Position numbers and translations under genes: made by a program | In this document: one piece after another, positions 8,417 to 17,967 of the stretch | How the letters are laid out: each line of letters begins with the position of its first letter | Numbering within the stretch: the first letter of the stretch is position 1 | The notes under the pieces: generated by a model | What the model saw: the letters and a program-made list of their open reading frames with translations, nothing else | Told to the model about the DNA's origin: nothing | Database searches by the model: none | DNA from: Hahella sp. | GTDB taxonomy: Bacteria > Pseudomonadota > Gammaproteobacteria > Pseudomonadales > Oleiphilaceae | DNA length: 64,000 nucleotides | Reading direction: 5' to 3' | Assembly: GCA_028280065.1 (NCBI GenBank) | Contig: JANQMN010000004.1 | Span: forward strand, 248,001-312,000

Positions 8417-9646
8417 TCAATTACCCAAAGCCGCCGCGCCCAGGTCCCACATTGGCAGGAACACGCCAAGCGCGAGTATCAATACCATAATCCCCATAAA
8501 CACCAGCAAAATAGGCTCTATCGACTCAGACAGTCGTTTCAGCGAATAGTCGATTTCCTCATCGTAGAAATCCGCCACATCGTTCAACAAGGCATCGACC
8601 GCCCCGGTTTCCTCACCGACAGCCAGCATCTGCATCACCAGGGGCGAAAACATCCCGGAAGCTCTGGCGGTGCGCAGCAGCGTATCCCCCCGCTCAATTC
8701 CGGTACGCATATCCGACACGGCACGGCCGATATATTTGTTATTGACGGCATCCGCCACTAAGGACAACGCCGAGGTCACCGGCAGACCGGCGGCAAGCAT
8801 CATGGAAAAATTACGGGCAAACCGGGATAACGCAACCAATTCAAACAGCGGTCCGATCAACGGAAACCTGAGTTTTATGCTATCCCATACGTACTGCCCG
8901 TCCTTGGTTTGCTTCCAGCGAAAAAACATAAAGCCCGCCACTACCAGGGCGATACCGACGGCCCAGCTGTAATTCAGCAGGAAGTTCGAGGTGGCGATCA
9001 GGATTTTAGTGGGAATCGGCAGATCTGCGCCGAACCTGGCAAAAACCCCGGCAAATGCCGGGATCACGAAAAAATTCACGATCAGCAGAGCGACAGTAAT
9101 CGCTACCACCACCATGGTGGGATAACGCGTAGCCTGCTTTACCCGTTTCCGGGTGTCCCGCTCCAGTTCGATATTGGCGGCTAATTGCTTGAACGAATCC
9201 TCAAGTTGACCGGTGTTTTCGCCGACCAGGATCATGGATACAAACAGTTCGTCAAACGCTTCCGGATGAGCCCGCATCGCCGTCGCCAGATTTACGCCGC
9301 CTTCCAGGCGCCGGGCCACATCTTCCAAAACTTCTTTTAGGGTCGGATTCTTCGCCGACTCCGCCAACCCTCTGATAGCTCCGATGATAGGGATGCCGGC
9401 GCGGGTCAGCGCATTCATTTGGCGACAGAAAATCACCAAATCATCCAGGGTGACTTTGGGTTTAAACAGGGGATGCTGGCGCAGCACCTCCAAGACATCG
9501 ATCTGTTCCGCCTTTTCTTCGATACTGGTCGGCGTAACTCCCTGACGTAGCAGTTCTCCGGCAACCGCATTACGGCTATTGCCGTTTATGCCGCCCTCGA
9601 CCAAGGTCCCTCTGGCATCCCTTCCCCGATACACAAAGTGCGCCAT
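8417..9646 (-). CDS. mshG: MSHA inner-membrane platform protein MshG (PilC/GspF family)
   Basis: A 409-residue polytopic protein with two T2SSF domains (about 70-195 and 270-400), each with the pattern FxRQMNALTRAGIP / FARNFSMMLAAGLPV. Three or four transmembrane helices are visible around residues 170-190, 215-240 and 380-400. It is the platform that the ATPase turns during pilus assembly. ATG at 9646 follows the mshE stop by two bases; a TTG two codons earlier would overlap mshE. Confidence 0.93.
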   Translation of the reverse strand: MAHFVYRGRDARGTLVEGGINGNSRNAVAGELLRQGVTPTSIEEKAEQIDVLEVLRQHPLFKPKVTLDDLVIFCRQMNALTRAGIPIIGAIRGLAESAKNPTLKEVLEDVARRLEGGVNLATAMRAHPEAFDELFVSMILVGENTGQLEDSFKQLAANIELERDTRKRVKQATRYPTMVVVAITVALLIVNFFVIPAFAGVFARFGADLPIPTKILIATSNFLLNYSWAVGIALVVAGFMFFRWKQTKDGQYVWDSIKLRFPLIGPLFELVALSRFARNFSMMLAAGLPVTSALSLVADAVNNKYIGRAVSDMRTGIERGDTLLRTARASGMFSPLVMQMLAVGEETGAVDALLNDVADFYDEEIDYSLKRLSESIEPILLVFMGIMVLILALGVFLPMWDLGAAALGN

Positions 9647-9648
9647 GT

Positions 9649-11391
9649 TCAACTAAACTCTACACTGGAGGCGGCCCCTTTTGGAGTGGTCTCACCCAGG
9701 GAGGCGGATATACGGAAGACTTCTTCCAGGCTGGTAACGCCATCTTTGGCGTAATCCAACGCGCTTAAAGCCAGCGGTCGGTACAGCCGGGAACGCTTGG
9801 CTGCTTCGACGAAGCCGTTCTGATCGTTGGTCCGCAATGCCTCGAGTAACGCCTCATTCATTTCCAGCAGTTCGTAGACGCCGATCCTGCCCCGATAACC
9901 GGAATTGCCGCACTGATAGCAACCTTTGCCATAATGATAGTGGCTGGGCAATCCTTCATGGGTGAGTCCATGCAGCCAAACACGTTCCTGATCGGTAGGT
10001 TGGTAAGGCGTTTTACAGTCTTCGCAAATCCGTTTGACCAGGCGCTGGGCCAGGATCGCCGTCAAGGCACTCGCAACCAGGTAAGGTTCGGCCCCCATAT
10101 CCACCAAACGCATGGCACTGGAAATAGAGTCATTGGTGTGTAGGGTGGAAAGCACGAAGTGACCGGTCATCGCGGCCCGCAGTCCGATTTCGGCGGTCTC
10201 CTGATCCCGCATCTCGCCGACCAGGACGATATCCGGATCTTGACGCAACGCGGCACGCAGAACGGTGGCGAAGTTGAGGCCGATTTTCGCATTGATCTGT
10301 ACCTGAGTAACGCGAGGCAAGCGGTATTCCACCGGGTCTTCGGCGGTTATAATTTTGGTAGCCGGTTTATTCAACTCGGTTAACGCACCATAGAGGGTGG
10401 TGGTTTTACCGCTCCCGGTCGGCCCGGTTACCAGGACAATGCCATGGGGACGTTCGATCAACACCCGGAACCGCTCCAATAAATGGGCGGGCATTCCGGT
10501 GGCTTCCAGATTCAGCATCCCTTCGGTTTGATCCAGGAGCCGCATGACCACCGATTCGCCATAGGTAACGGGCATGGTCGACAGCCGCACATCGATGGAT
10601 CGGCCTTTGACGCGAACATTAAAGCGGCCGTCCTGGGGCAAACGTTTTTCTGAAATATTGAGTCCGGACATCAGCTTCAAGCGCAGCACCAAGGCCGCGC
10701 TTATGCGCTTTTCCTTCATCACCTGTTCGTGCAGCACGCCGTCGATTCGCTGCCGGATACGCACCACGCTTTCGTCGGGCTCTATATGAATATCCGAGGC
10801 CCGGGCCATTACGGCATCTTCGAAAATCGATTGTAGCAGGCGCACGATCGGGGCTTCATTATCGTCCCCGGTGGCAGCCAACTGCGCCAAGTCGAAGGCA
10901 TCCTCGCCAAGCTCATCTTCCAGTTCCTCGGCGATGGTGGCGATTTCATCGGTCCTCCGGTACACCCGGTCAAGGGTGTCCAGAAGTTCACTTTCCCGCA
11001 CTACAGCCTGGCGAATCGGCTGTTTCAGTTGCCGCACCAATTCATCATAGCCGAATATGTCCATGGGATCGGACATACCCACCAACAACTCGCCATCCTG
11101 GTCCGAAAGGACAATGGCACGATAACGGCGGGCGGTGGTTTCCGGCAGCTTTTTAATGAGCTCCTGATCGAATTGAAAATGGCGGAGCTGGACAAAGGGA
11201 ATTCCCAACTGACGCGACAGAAACCGCAGCAGGCTGTCTTCATCCATGTAGCCAAGATCGATCAACGACTTCCCGAGTTTGGTCCCGGTTTTCTTTTGCT
11301 CCTTCAGGGCTGTCATCAATTGATCTTCCGTGATGACGCCTTCTTGGACCAGCAAGTCACCGATACGAATTTTCTTTTTCTGTTCCGCCAT
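9649..11391 (-). CDS. mshE: MSHA assembly ATPase MshE with c-di-GMP-binding N-domain
   Basis: A 580-residue GspE/PilB-type ATPase. The N-terminal MshEN domain (about 1-145) has two successive RxGxxL...G...L-type motifs starting near R9 and K38 and ending in KLPETTARRY, the arrangement that binds c-di-GMP in V. cholerae MshE. Walker A GPTGSGKT is at 323-330, Walker B DPDIVLVGE at 385-393, and a zinc-type tetracysteine at C456/C459/C491/C494. It powers pilus extension at the cytoplasmic face. mshN ends only two bases upstream of its ATG. Confidence 0.95.
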   Translation of the reverse strand: MAEQKKKIRIGDLLVQEGVITEDQLMTALKEQKKTGTKLGKSLIDLGYMDEDSLLRFLSRQLGIPFVQLRHFQFDQELIKKLPETTARRYRAIVLSDQDGELLVGMSDPMDIFGYDELVRQLKQPIRQAVVRESELLDTLDRVYRRTDEIATIAEELEDELGEDAFDLAQLAATGDDNEAPIVRLLQSIFEDAVMARASDIHIEPDESVVRIRQRIDGVLHEQVMKEKRISAALVLRLKLMSGLNISEKRLPQDGRFNVRVKGRSIDVRLSTMPVTYGESVVMRLLDQTEGMLNLEATGMPAHLLERFRVLIERPHGIVLVTGPTGSGKTTTLYGALTELNKPATKIITAEDPVEYRLPRVTQVQINAKIGLNFATVLRAALRQDPDIVLVGEMRDQETAEIGLRAAMTGHFVLSTLHTNDSISSAMRLVDMGAEPYLVASALTAILAQRLVKRICEDCKTPYQPTDQERVWLHGLTHEGLPSHYHYGKGCYQCGNSGYRGRIGVYELLEMNEALLEALRTNDQNGFVEAAKRSRLYRPLALSALDYAKDGVTSLEEVFRISASLGETTPKGAASSVEFS

Positions 11392-11393
11392 GC

Positions 11394-12707
11394 TCAGCCA
11401 CCCTGTAAGCGTTCGATACGCTGTTGTGCGTAACCAGCCAGTTGCTGACTCAAACCGTTATCCAGCAATGCCCGCCGATACGCCTGCAAGGCCGATTGCG
11501 GGCGACCCTTTTGGTCCAGGCAAATTGCCAGGCCGGCCCACCAGTCTCCTCGATTCGGATTAGTCTCCACCAGTTCCGCATAGGCTAGCAAAGCGTCATC
11601 AAAATAGCGGTATTTCTGCAACAGACCTGCCCGTAAGCTGTGGAACCGGGGCGCTTCCGCAACGACAGGAAGGTTTCCCCGCAGCATCGCCAGTGCCTGG
11701 TTTTCATCTCCGAGTTTTAGCAAGGCATGGGCCTTAACCGTGCGAACTTCCGGCGAACTTGTGGCATCGAACTGCGTCAATAGGGCCAATGCACCGGTGC
11801 CGTCACCGCGCAACAACCGCCACCTTGCCAACTGAACGCGCCCGGCTTCATGTTCTGAGTAGTCGCTAAGGCTGCGTTCGAGCAAGTACTCTGCCTGGCG
11901 CGGCTGACCCGCTTGAAACAGGTTTCTGGCTTCGCTCAAACGCCGGTTGGCCAGCGCTTCGGGATCGTCGGATAACTGAATTTGCAGCGAGGCTTTCGGC
12001 GCGGTGTCCGCTATCGCCCCTGTGCTTTCTGCGGCGGTATTGCGCTCCGGTTCGGGAGCCGCAGTGGCAGCCAAGGTAACCGGCTCCCGAAGCGGTTTTT
12101 CGGCTGGGCTTTCCGACCTGGCGGCAAGCTTCTCCAGAGGCTTCTCTGTAGGCGTAACGTCTGTGCTTCCAGCGGAAGTTCGGGCACCTTGGGCTTCGGT
12201 CAAGGCAGGCGTCTGTTCTTTCGGCAGCGGCTGTACCGAATCCGCAAGCACCGATTCTTCCTCGATAACGTCCAACGCCGCAAGAGCAAAGGTTTCATCC
12301 CCCGGATGCGTTATCTCATGTGGCGCATTCCCGGTAATTTCAAATGTTTCGGAAGCCGCTTGGGCGGCAACGAAACTTTCAGCGACGTTCTCCATAGCCC
12401 TGCTCGTTGGCGCGGTAACAACTTCCGGTTCGACGCTGGGTGAAGCTTGCCGGTCCGGCGGCTTATCAGCCTGGACGATACCCTCGTTCGCCCCTTGACT
12501 TAAAGCTTGTTGCCCTTTTTGCCAGGCCTGCCAGCCAACAACCCCTGCGACGGCCAAAAGCAACAGTAATAGGATCCACACCAGAATGCGTTTAACTATC
12601 CCGCCACGTACCGGCGCAACCTGCAAACTCGCGGGTATCGCCCGATTGCGCCGCTCCGTCGTTTCCTGCTTATCCAAGTCCCGCAATACGTCATTGAGCA
12701 GACTCAT
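11394..12707 (-). CDS. mshN: MSHA biogenesis protein MshN, TPR protein
   Basis: A 437-residue protein. MSLLNDVLRDLDKQ at the N-terminus is the typical MshN opening, followed by one transmembrane helix (about 38-58), an Ala/Pro/Glu-rich periplasmic linker to about residue 240, and TPR-like helical repeats (about 245-430). ATG at 12707 overlaps the mshM stop as ATGA; an in-frame start seven codons earlier would reach further into mshM. It probably links MshM to the secretin or peptidoglycan. Confidence 0.85.
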   Translation of the reverse strand: MSLLNDVLRDLDKQETTERRNRAIPASLQVAPVRGGIVKRILVWILLLLLLAVAGVVGWQAWQKGQQALSQGANEGIVQADKPPDRQASPSVEPEVVTAPTSRAMENVAESFVAAQAASETFEITGNAPHEITHPGDETFALAALDVIEEESVLADSVQPLPKEQTPALTEAQGARTSAGSTDVTPTEKPLEKLAARSESPAEKPLREPVTLAATAAPEPERNTAAESTGAIADTAPKASLQIQLSDDPEALANRRLSEARNLFQAGQPRQAEYLLERSLSDYSEHEAGRVQLARWRLLRGDGTGALALLTQFDATSSPEVRTVKAHALLKLGDENQALAMLRGNLPVVAEAPRFHSLRAGLLQKYRYFDDALLAYAELVETNPNRGDWWAGLAICLDQKGRPQSALQAYRRALLDNGLSQQLAGYAQQRIERLQGG

Positions 12708-13549
12708 AACCAGCTCTCCGGCAGCCACTGCCGCAGCGGCTTGGCACTTTCGGTATCTTTCACCGCCCGATGCACATGCTTGCCCTGTACTCTTTCCGCA
12801 CCTTCTCCGAAGGCGGACAACAACGCTTTATGCGCCAGAATATTGATCAACCGCGGCACGCCACCGCTGGATTTTGCAATAAGCCGCATGGCTTTCGGGT
12901 GAAACAGCCCAGGACCGTTGTAACCGGCCAATCCAACCCGGTGTTGGATGTAGTGGGACACGCCCTCCCGGTCCAAAGGCTGCAGATACTCCTGAAAAGT
13001 AATGCGCTGGCGCAATTGTCTTAGCTGATCCCGGGCCAATAGCTGGTCCAGCTCCGGCTGGCCGAACAACACCACCTGCAACAGTTTGCGGGACTCGGTT
13101 TCCAAATTGGTCAACAGACGCAGCGCTTCGACCGTATCCGCGGGCATGGTTTGCGCTTCATCGATCACCAGCACCACTTGCCGCCCATCCGAGGCCAACT
13201 GAATGAGCCGGTCGTTAATGCGCTTCAATAACTGGTGCTGGCCGTTGACGCCGGCGCTATCGACGGCTAACTCCTCGGCAACGGCAAACGCCAGATCCAT
13301 TGGCGACAACATCGGATTCGGGATATAGGCAGTATGATAAGGCTCGTCCAATTCGTTCAGCAACCGCCGGCACAGCAACGTTTTCCCGGTACCGACTTCG
13401 CCCACGACCTTGATAAAGCCCTCTTGGGTATCGAGGGCTAGCTTAACGGTCTCGTAGGCATTTTTGTGGCTCAGGGCGTTCAAGTAAAAATGGGTGTTGG
13501 GTGTCAAAGAAAATGGCGCTTCGGCAAAACCAAAATGCTGCTCATACAT
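12704..13549 (-). CDS. mshM: MSHA biogenesis ATPase MshM (ExeA-like AAA)
   Basis: A 281-residue AAA ATPase of the ExeA/GspA family: MYEQHFGFAEAPFSLTPN at the start, Walker A GEVGTGKT at 50-57, Walker B VVLVIDEAQ ending at D130-E131, and a C-terminal winged-helix-like part. ExeA-type proteins help insert the secretin through the peptidoglycan. Forty-seven bases separate it from mshL. Confidence 0.9.
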   Translation of the reverse strand: MYEQHFGFAEAPFSLTPNTHFYLNALSHKNAYETVKLALDTQEGFIKVVGEVGTGKTLLCRRLLNELDEPYHTAYIPNPMLSPMDLAFAVAEELAVDSAGVNGQHQLLKRINDRLIQLASDGRQVVLVIDEAQTMPADTVEALRLLTNLETESRKLLQVVLFGQPELDQLLARDQLRQLRQRITFQEYLQPLDREGVSHYIQHRVGLAGYNGPGLFHPKAMRLIAKSSGGVPRLINILAHKALLSAFGEGAERVQGKHVHRAVKDTESAKPLRQWLPESWL

Positions 13550-13596
13550 AGGTCATGCCTCCTAAAGTCCCGTTGCCGGGAATAGGACACAACTTT

Positions 13597-15249
13597 TCAG
13601 GGGGCTTGATAGTCATTTTCTATCTGGGTACGCAATTGCTGAAAACGGTTTCTGGAACTCTCAATATCCTGCGTGAAGGAAGCGTCCTCCACCAGGGTAG
13701 GACGGATCAGAATGACCAGTTCACTTTTTTCGCCCGATCGGCGTTTCTGTTTGAACGCTTCGCCAAGCAAAGGGATATTGCCAAACCAGGGAACTTCAGC
13801 GCCGTCATCCTGGGCAACGTTGCGAATCAACCCGCCAATCACCACCACCTGACCATTGCGCGCCTTGATGATGCTATCGGTCTCTCTGACGGTGCTCAGC
13901 GCCAGTGGCAAAACGATTTGACGATTGCCCAGTACGATGGTCTTGGTTTGGTCTTCGACCATGCTAATGGTCGGATGCACATGCAGGGTGATACTGTCGT
14001 CGCCGCCGATTTGAGGCGTCACGTCCAAGGCAATACCGGAAAAAAAAGGGGTAATTTCAACATCGGTGGTGTCAGCGTCGTTATCGCCGCCGTCAGAGGT
14101 TTCCACGCCGGTAACAAAAAATTCATCGCTGCCGACCTTGATCACGGCTTTCTGATTATTGATCGTGGCAATGCGCGGGCTGGACAGCACCTGTACCGAA
14201 CCTTGAGTGCTCAGCAACTCGATAAAGGCACTGAAATTGTTGGTTTGCACCGTTGCCCCGAAAATCCCCTCGGTGATATTTGTCAAAGGTGCGGAGGAAA
14301 GGCCCAGACGCACAAAGTCCAGCGGATTGCCGGCGGCGTCGCGATCGTTGCTGATATCGTTGAAGTAGGTCCAATTGATGCCCTGTTGGTGGCCCTCATT
14401 TAAACTGACCTCAAGTATTTTCGCCTCTAGAACTACCTGACGCTGCATGATGAGTTGGGACTTCCGCAGATAGTCTCTCACCGACGAAATTTCTTCCGGC
14501 ATGGCTTTTACTAAGACAATTCCCGAGCTTCTGTTGGCGATAACCCGTCTACCTTCGCCTTCGCCGACAATGGATTCCAAACTTTCCTGCAAAGTCGCCC
14601 AAAAATCAGATGCCGTCAGCGTGGAAATTCGCGACAAAACAGCGCTTTCAGTACCCGAACTAATGCCCCCATTGCCAGAGTTATCGCCAGATCCGGAAAC
14701 CGAGTTTGACAACTGGCCTGAACTTACCAAGATATCCGAAGAGCCGGTACGGGTAATATCCAAATAGTTTATTTGAAAGACTTCCGTGCGCATGCCCGAA
14801 GGCAAAATCCGATAGATACCCTGTTGATATTGATAATCGTAACCGTACAGCTCACGGGTAACATTCAACACTTGCTGTAACGTCACATTTTTCAAATCCA
14901 GGGTAATGCTGCCGCTTAGATCGGGGTGCACGACAAGGTTATAGGGTGTCCCCTGTACTAAACCGAGAAAAAAGTCGGGGGCGTTGACATTGCTGACGGC
15001 TATGTCGAAGCGTTCTTCCGGGGCTTGGGGCGCGCTCTCGATCATGTCCGGCAGCAACGCATCCGAAACCTCCGGCGGCAACCGGGATTCCGGTGCGGCC
15101 GTATCTTCGGCAGCCATCTCCGTTAAGGTCCGTTCGATTTGCCGGGCGCTCTCCGTGTTCATCCGGCCGGGTATTTCATCTGTACTGCTGCAGGCGCATA
15201 AGCCTGCCGCCAACGTGCACCAAACTACCGCACGCCACACCAATCTCAT
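13597..15249 (-). CDS. mshL: MSHA outer-membrane secretin MshL
   Basis: A 550-residue secretin (PilQ/GspD family). The signal sequence ends in the lipobox LCAC, so C20 is probably lipidated. A short N-domain (about 80-150) precedes N1/N3-like domains and the secretin beta domain (about 300-530) with VxVLSSPRIATINNQKAVIKVG and the closing VPWFGNIPLLGEAF. A Ser/Gly-rich insertion at about 185-205 lies before the secretin core. The start overlaps mshK as ATGA. It forms the outer-membrane channel for the pilus. Confidence 0.94.
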   Translation of the reverse strand: MRLVWRAVVWCTLAAGLCACSSTDEIPGRMNTESARQIERTLTEMAAEDTAAPESRLPPEVSDALLPDMIESAPQAPEERFDIAVSNVNAPDFFLGLVQGTPYNLVVHPDLSGSITLDLKNVTLQQVLNVTRELYGYDYQYQQGIYRILPSGMRTEVFQINYLDITRTGSSDILVSSGQLSNSVSGSGDNSGNGGISSGTESAVLSRISTLTASDFWATLQESLESIVGEGEGRRVIANRSSGIVLVKAMPEEISSVRDYLRKSQLIMQRQVVLEAKILEVSLNEGHQQGINWTYFNDISNDRDAAGNPLDFVRLGLSSAPLTNITEGIFGATVQTNNFSAFIELLSTQGSVQVLSSPRIATINNQKAVIKVGSDEFFVTGVETSDGGDNDADTTDVEITPFFSGIALDVTPQIGGDDSITLHVHPTISMVEDQTKTIVLGNRQIVLPLALSTVRETDSIIKARNGQVVVIGGLIRNVAQDDGAEVPWFGNIPLLGEAFKQKRRSGEKSELVILIRPTLVEDASFTQDIESSRNRFQQLRTQIENDYQAP

Positions 15250-15635
15250 TGGGATCTCCGAATTGTCATTTGTTGGCCTGCACCCGATGCCAAACTGCTA
15301 TACCAACGGCGACCCTGCCACTCCAGCAGAACGCGGCGGGGTTCGATACTGACGACCATGATGTCATTGATCTGCTGCCCTTCCGTGAGGAGGGTGCCGT
15401 TGACCCTGGCCATTTTTCGCTTGCTGGAATAAATAATCGATTCCACCACGGCATTGGGACGTTCAGCATCCACCAGGGTTGCCACACGCGGATTCCAGCC
15501 GGCCGGACGGGTCGGATCATACACCAGGGTGCCGTCCACTAATCGGGAGTCCGCATACGCCGCGCCGGCAAAGGCAACAAAACAGCTGATCATTGCCCTA
15601 AGCCGTCTTTTGGTTACTGCGCCGCGATCAAACAC
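15246..15635 (-). CDS. mshK: MSHA biogenesis protein MshK (PilP-like)
   Basis: A 129-residue periplasmic protein. GTG at 15635 is taken as start because AGAGG lies about eight bases upstream and gives a signal peptide (KRRLR, hydrophobic core, cleavage after AAYA at residue 28). An ATG at 15593 would give a shorter signal. The fold region VDGTLVYDPTRPAGW ... MARVNGTLLTEGQQINDIMVVSI is typical of MshK/PilP, which links the inner-membrane complex to the secretin. The GTG lies inside the end of mshJ. Confidence 0.82.
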   Translation of the reverse strand: MFDRGAVTKRRLRAMISCFVAFAGAAYADSRLVDGTLVYDPTRPAGWNPRVATLVDAERPNAVVESIIYSSKRKMARVNGTLLTEGQQINDIMVVSIEPRRVLLEWQGRRWYSSLASGAGQQMTIRRSQ

Positions 15636-16269
15636 CCAACCACCTCTCGTCCAGACCCAAGGTTTCGACTTCCACCGTAATTAACGCCAGCGGATACTGA
15701 TCCACGAGATAATCCATGGATACCAGGCGCAATCGGCTGGTTTCGTTTTCAATCTGGCGGATGTAGCGCAGCGCGGCAAAATAGTCTCCTACCGCCACCA
15801 CCTGGACCCGGTGGCTGAACAGCACCGCTGCGCCTTCTCCTTCGCCGTGTTGAATCTTTTCGGTAGGTAGCTTGATAACCTGTTTGACTTGGAGCGTCGG
15901 CACCGCCCCCAACAGTTCCGTAAGCACCACCGGCATTTCTTCCGGCGTGACCAGTCGCGACAGGCTATCCCGGAGTTGGTCCTGGAGATCTTTCAGCCTT
16001 TCCGCAAGCCGCATATTTTCCTCACGCAACCTGGCATTGGGATCTTGCCGTAGGGCATTGCCCAGCAGTTCCTGTTGCGCCGCCAACGCTGCTGTTTCGC
16101 TATTGGCGGTCGCCTTCGCGCCACTGAGCCGGGCCGCCTCCTTCCAACCCGGCTCCCATAGAAACTGCAAAAAAAGGAACAGGATCGCCACCAAGGTAGT
16201 CGCCAGCAGGATAATCTTCTCCCTGGGGCTTAGCTGGTCAATTTTACCAAGGGCTTCGGCAGGTCTCAT
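15628..16269 (-). CDS. mshJ: MSHA biogenesis protein MshJ (PilO-like)
   Basis: A 213-residue protein: cytoplasmic N-terminus, one transmembrane helix (about 20-40), a coiled-coil segment (about 50-105, rich in Ala, Leu, Glu and Arg), and a ferredoxin-like periplasmic domain. This layout and the position after mshI2 fit MshJ/PilO. It overlaps mshI2 by ATGA and mshK by eight bases. Confidence 0.85.
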   Translation of the reverse strand: MRPAEALGKIDQLSPREKIILLATTLVAILFLFLQFLWEPGWKEAARLSGAKATANSETAALAAQQELLGNALRQDPNARLREENMRLAERLKDLQDQLRDSLSRLVTPEEMPVVLTELLGAVPTLQVKQVIKLPTEKIQHGEGEGAAVLFSHRVQVVAVGDYFAALRYIRQIENETSRLRLVSMDYLVDQYPLALITVEVETLGLDERWLGV

Positions 16270-16988
16270 CCTTCGGCACCTCTTAAGCCATCTCGACCTT
16301 GGGCGACAATATCTCGACGCAGGCTGAGGGTGCGGTCCGGCTCATAGCTGTTAAGACTTGTGGCGCCGGCTTGTTTATCCGGCGGTTCTTGGGCCTGGGT
16401 ATCCACCTGGAAGCGGCGGGAATTTGATTGATTTTCCGGGTCGGTCTCAACCACAAATTCATTAAAAGCCCGGCCGGCAAACGAGGATTCCTGGCCGAGA
16501 GCCGCCAAATATCGCGGCAGGGCATCCGGCGCAGTTGTCTGGCCTTCGAGAACCACCCGTTCCCCTGACCTGAGTACCCTGATGTGCTCAAGCCATACCG
16601 ATTCCAGACGGTGCTTGCCTAACGCTATCAGAATGTTGGCAAATGAGATTTTATTGCCTTCGGCATTGACCCCCGAAGCAATTGCATCCAATAATCCTCG
16701 GGTATTCTGTAACTGCATCTTCAACTTTCTATGCTGCACTTCCAGGCTCTTATCCTTCGCCCGGGCATCCAATTGCTGTTGAATTTGCTCCACTTGGGAT
16801 TGCAGCACCGCATTTCTCTGCTCCGCCTGGGTCACCTGCTGCCTGTCCTTCGCCAGCGACCACTGTTGGTAACCGGAATAGGCTGCAGCAAGCACAAGTA
16901 CCAGGGCCACTATGCCAATCAGATTAGCAATGGCTAACGGGTCCTTACGCGGACGAAATTCTTCCGTATAAAGATTTACCTGTTGCAC
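16266..16988 (-). CDS. mshI2: MSHA biogenesis protein MshI2 (PilN-like)
   Basis: A 240-residue PilN-type protein. The N-terminus MQQVNLYTEEFRPRKDPL corresponds to the PilN peptide that docks on PilM; a transmembrane helix (about 22-42), a coiled coil (about 45-100) and a ferredoxin-like domain follow. It is separated from mshI by 58 bases. The last ~35 residues are a polar extension beyond the usual PilN fold. Confidence 0.85.
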   Translation of the reverse strand: MQQVNLYTEEFRPRKDPLAIANLIGIVALVLVLAAAYSGYQQWSLAKDRQQVTQAEQRNAVLQSQVEQIQQQLDARAKDKSLEVQHRKLKMQLQNTRGLLDAIASGVNAEGNKISFANILIALGKHRLESVWLEHIRVLRSGERVVLEGQTTAPDALPRYLAALGQESSFAGRAFNEFVVETDPENQSNSRRFQVDTQAQEPPDKQAGATSLNSYEPDRTLSLRRDIVAQGRDGLRGAEG

Positions 16989-17046
16989 TTAGCTGCAACT
17001 CCTCCTAGCCAAGCACTTTGACAGTTAGCCCAACCGGTATTCAAAA

Positions 17047-17967
17047 TCATGCTGCTTTTTTCCCGCCCGTTAGTTCTTTTCGCATCGCCCCGCCGACCGC
17101 AACCCAGTGCTGGGCGTTGACAAACTGATCTTCCGCGATGCCGATCTTATCTTCCGGAATGGTTTTGATATCGAGACCGAGAATGTCGCCAAGGTGGGTA
17201 AGCAGTTCGGCTTCAAAAATCTCCGAAGAAGCCAGGACTTCACGTGGCGCTTTCTGCCCCATTTGGCGCTCGAAATAGTCCATGGAGCGCTGAACCTCCA
17301 GCGCCAGCTGTTGCCCGATCCGCCCTTCTTGTTCGGGATCCTCCATATTCTGCATGTCAGCTTCCAAGCGCCGGGAAAAGTACACCGAACTATCTTTCAC
17401 CAGCAGCATAATGCCGCTGGATTCCCGCATCACAATCAATGCCGTGGCGCTGCCCTCTGCGGCAAGTGGCTGCACCAGATTGCGTAGCGCCAACTCGGTA
17501 ATATCGATACTTTGCAACTCCAGGTGACTTTCCTTGACCACTTGGATCAGTTCGGCGATCACCGTTTTCCGTATCGACACCACATTGACTTGGGCAGGGC
17601 GGCCACGCAGCGCATCTTCAGGGAACGAAAAAACGTCCAGCACGGCATCCTGCAGGTCGAACTCCAGCATGTCCTTCACTTTCCAGCGCACGGCTTCCAG
17701 CATCTCATGTTCTTCGACAGGCGGCTTTTCCACCTGCTGCAGGCTATAGAGCTCCGGCGGCAATATCAGGTTGCAACACATGCCTTCGAGCTTGTGCCGG
17801 TCCACAAACTGCCTCAAGGCCTCCGCACGCTTGGCCGGCATGACTTCTATGGCATCGACCAAGGCTATTTGATCCGCGGCGTTGGCTACTGCAATAGACA
17901 GGCTGGTGGGCCGTACCTCAATACCCACCATACCCTTTTTACCCCGCCGCCAACCTAACAGACCCAA
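17047..17967 (-). CDS. mshI: MSHA biogenesis protein MshI (PilM-like)
   Basis: A 306-residue actin-like PilM family protein, first gene of the operon. The start appears to be TTG at 17967: GGGAG lies seven bases upstream and the reading gives MGLLGWRRGKKGMVGIEV, matching the family's opening before the first beta strand. It binds the N-terminus of MshI2 in the cytoplasm and connects the ATPase to the membrane complex. No mshH (CsrD-like) gene precedes it. Confidence 0.87.
   Translation of the reverse strand: MGLLGWRRGKKGMVGIEVRPTSLSIAVANAADQIALVDAIEVMPAKRAEALRQFVDRHKLEGMCCNLILPPELYSLQQVEKPPVEEHEMLEAVRWKVKDMLEFDLQDAVLDVFSFPEDALRGRPAQVNVVSIRKTVIAELIQVVKESHLELQSIDITELALRNLVQPLAAEGSATALIVMRESSGIMLLVKDSSVYFSRRLEADMQNMEDPEQEGRIGQQLALEVQRSMDYFERQMGQKAPREVLASSEIFEAELLTHLGDILGLDIKTIPEDKIGIAEDQFVNAQHWVAVGGAMRKELTGGKKAA

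Noticed and set aside
13555-14403. Plus-strand open frame of 282 codons opposite mshL
   Set aside because: Antisense shadow of the secretin gene; no ribosome site and no family resemblance.
16989-17046. Possible break between two MSHA operons
   Set aside because: The 58-base gap between mshI and mshI2 shows no terminator or promoter; gene order matches single-operon MSHA loci.
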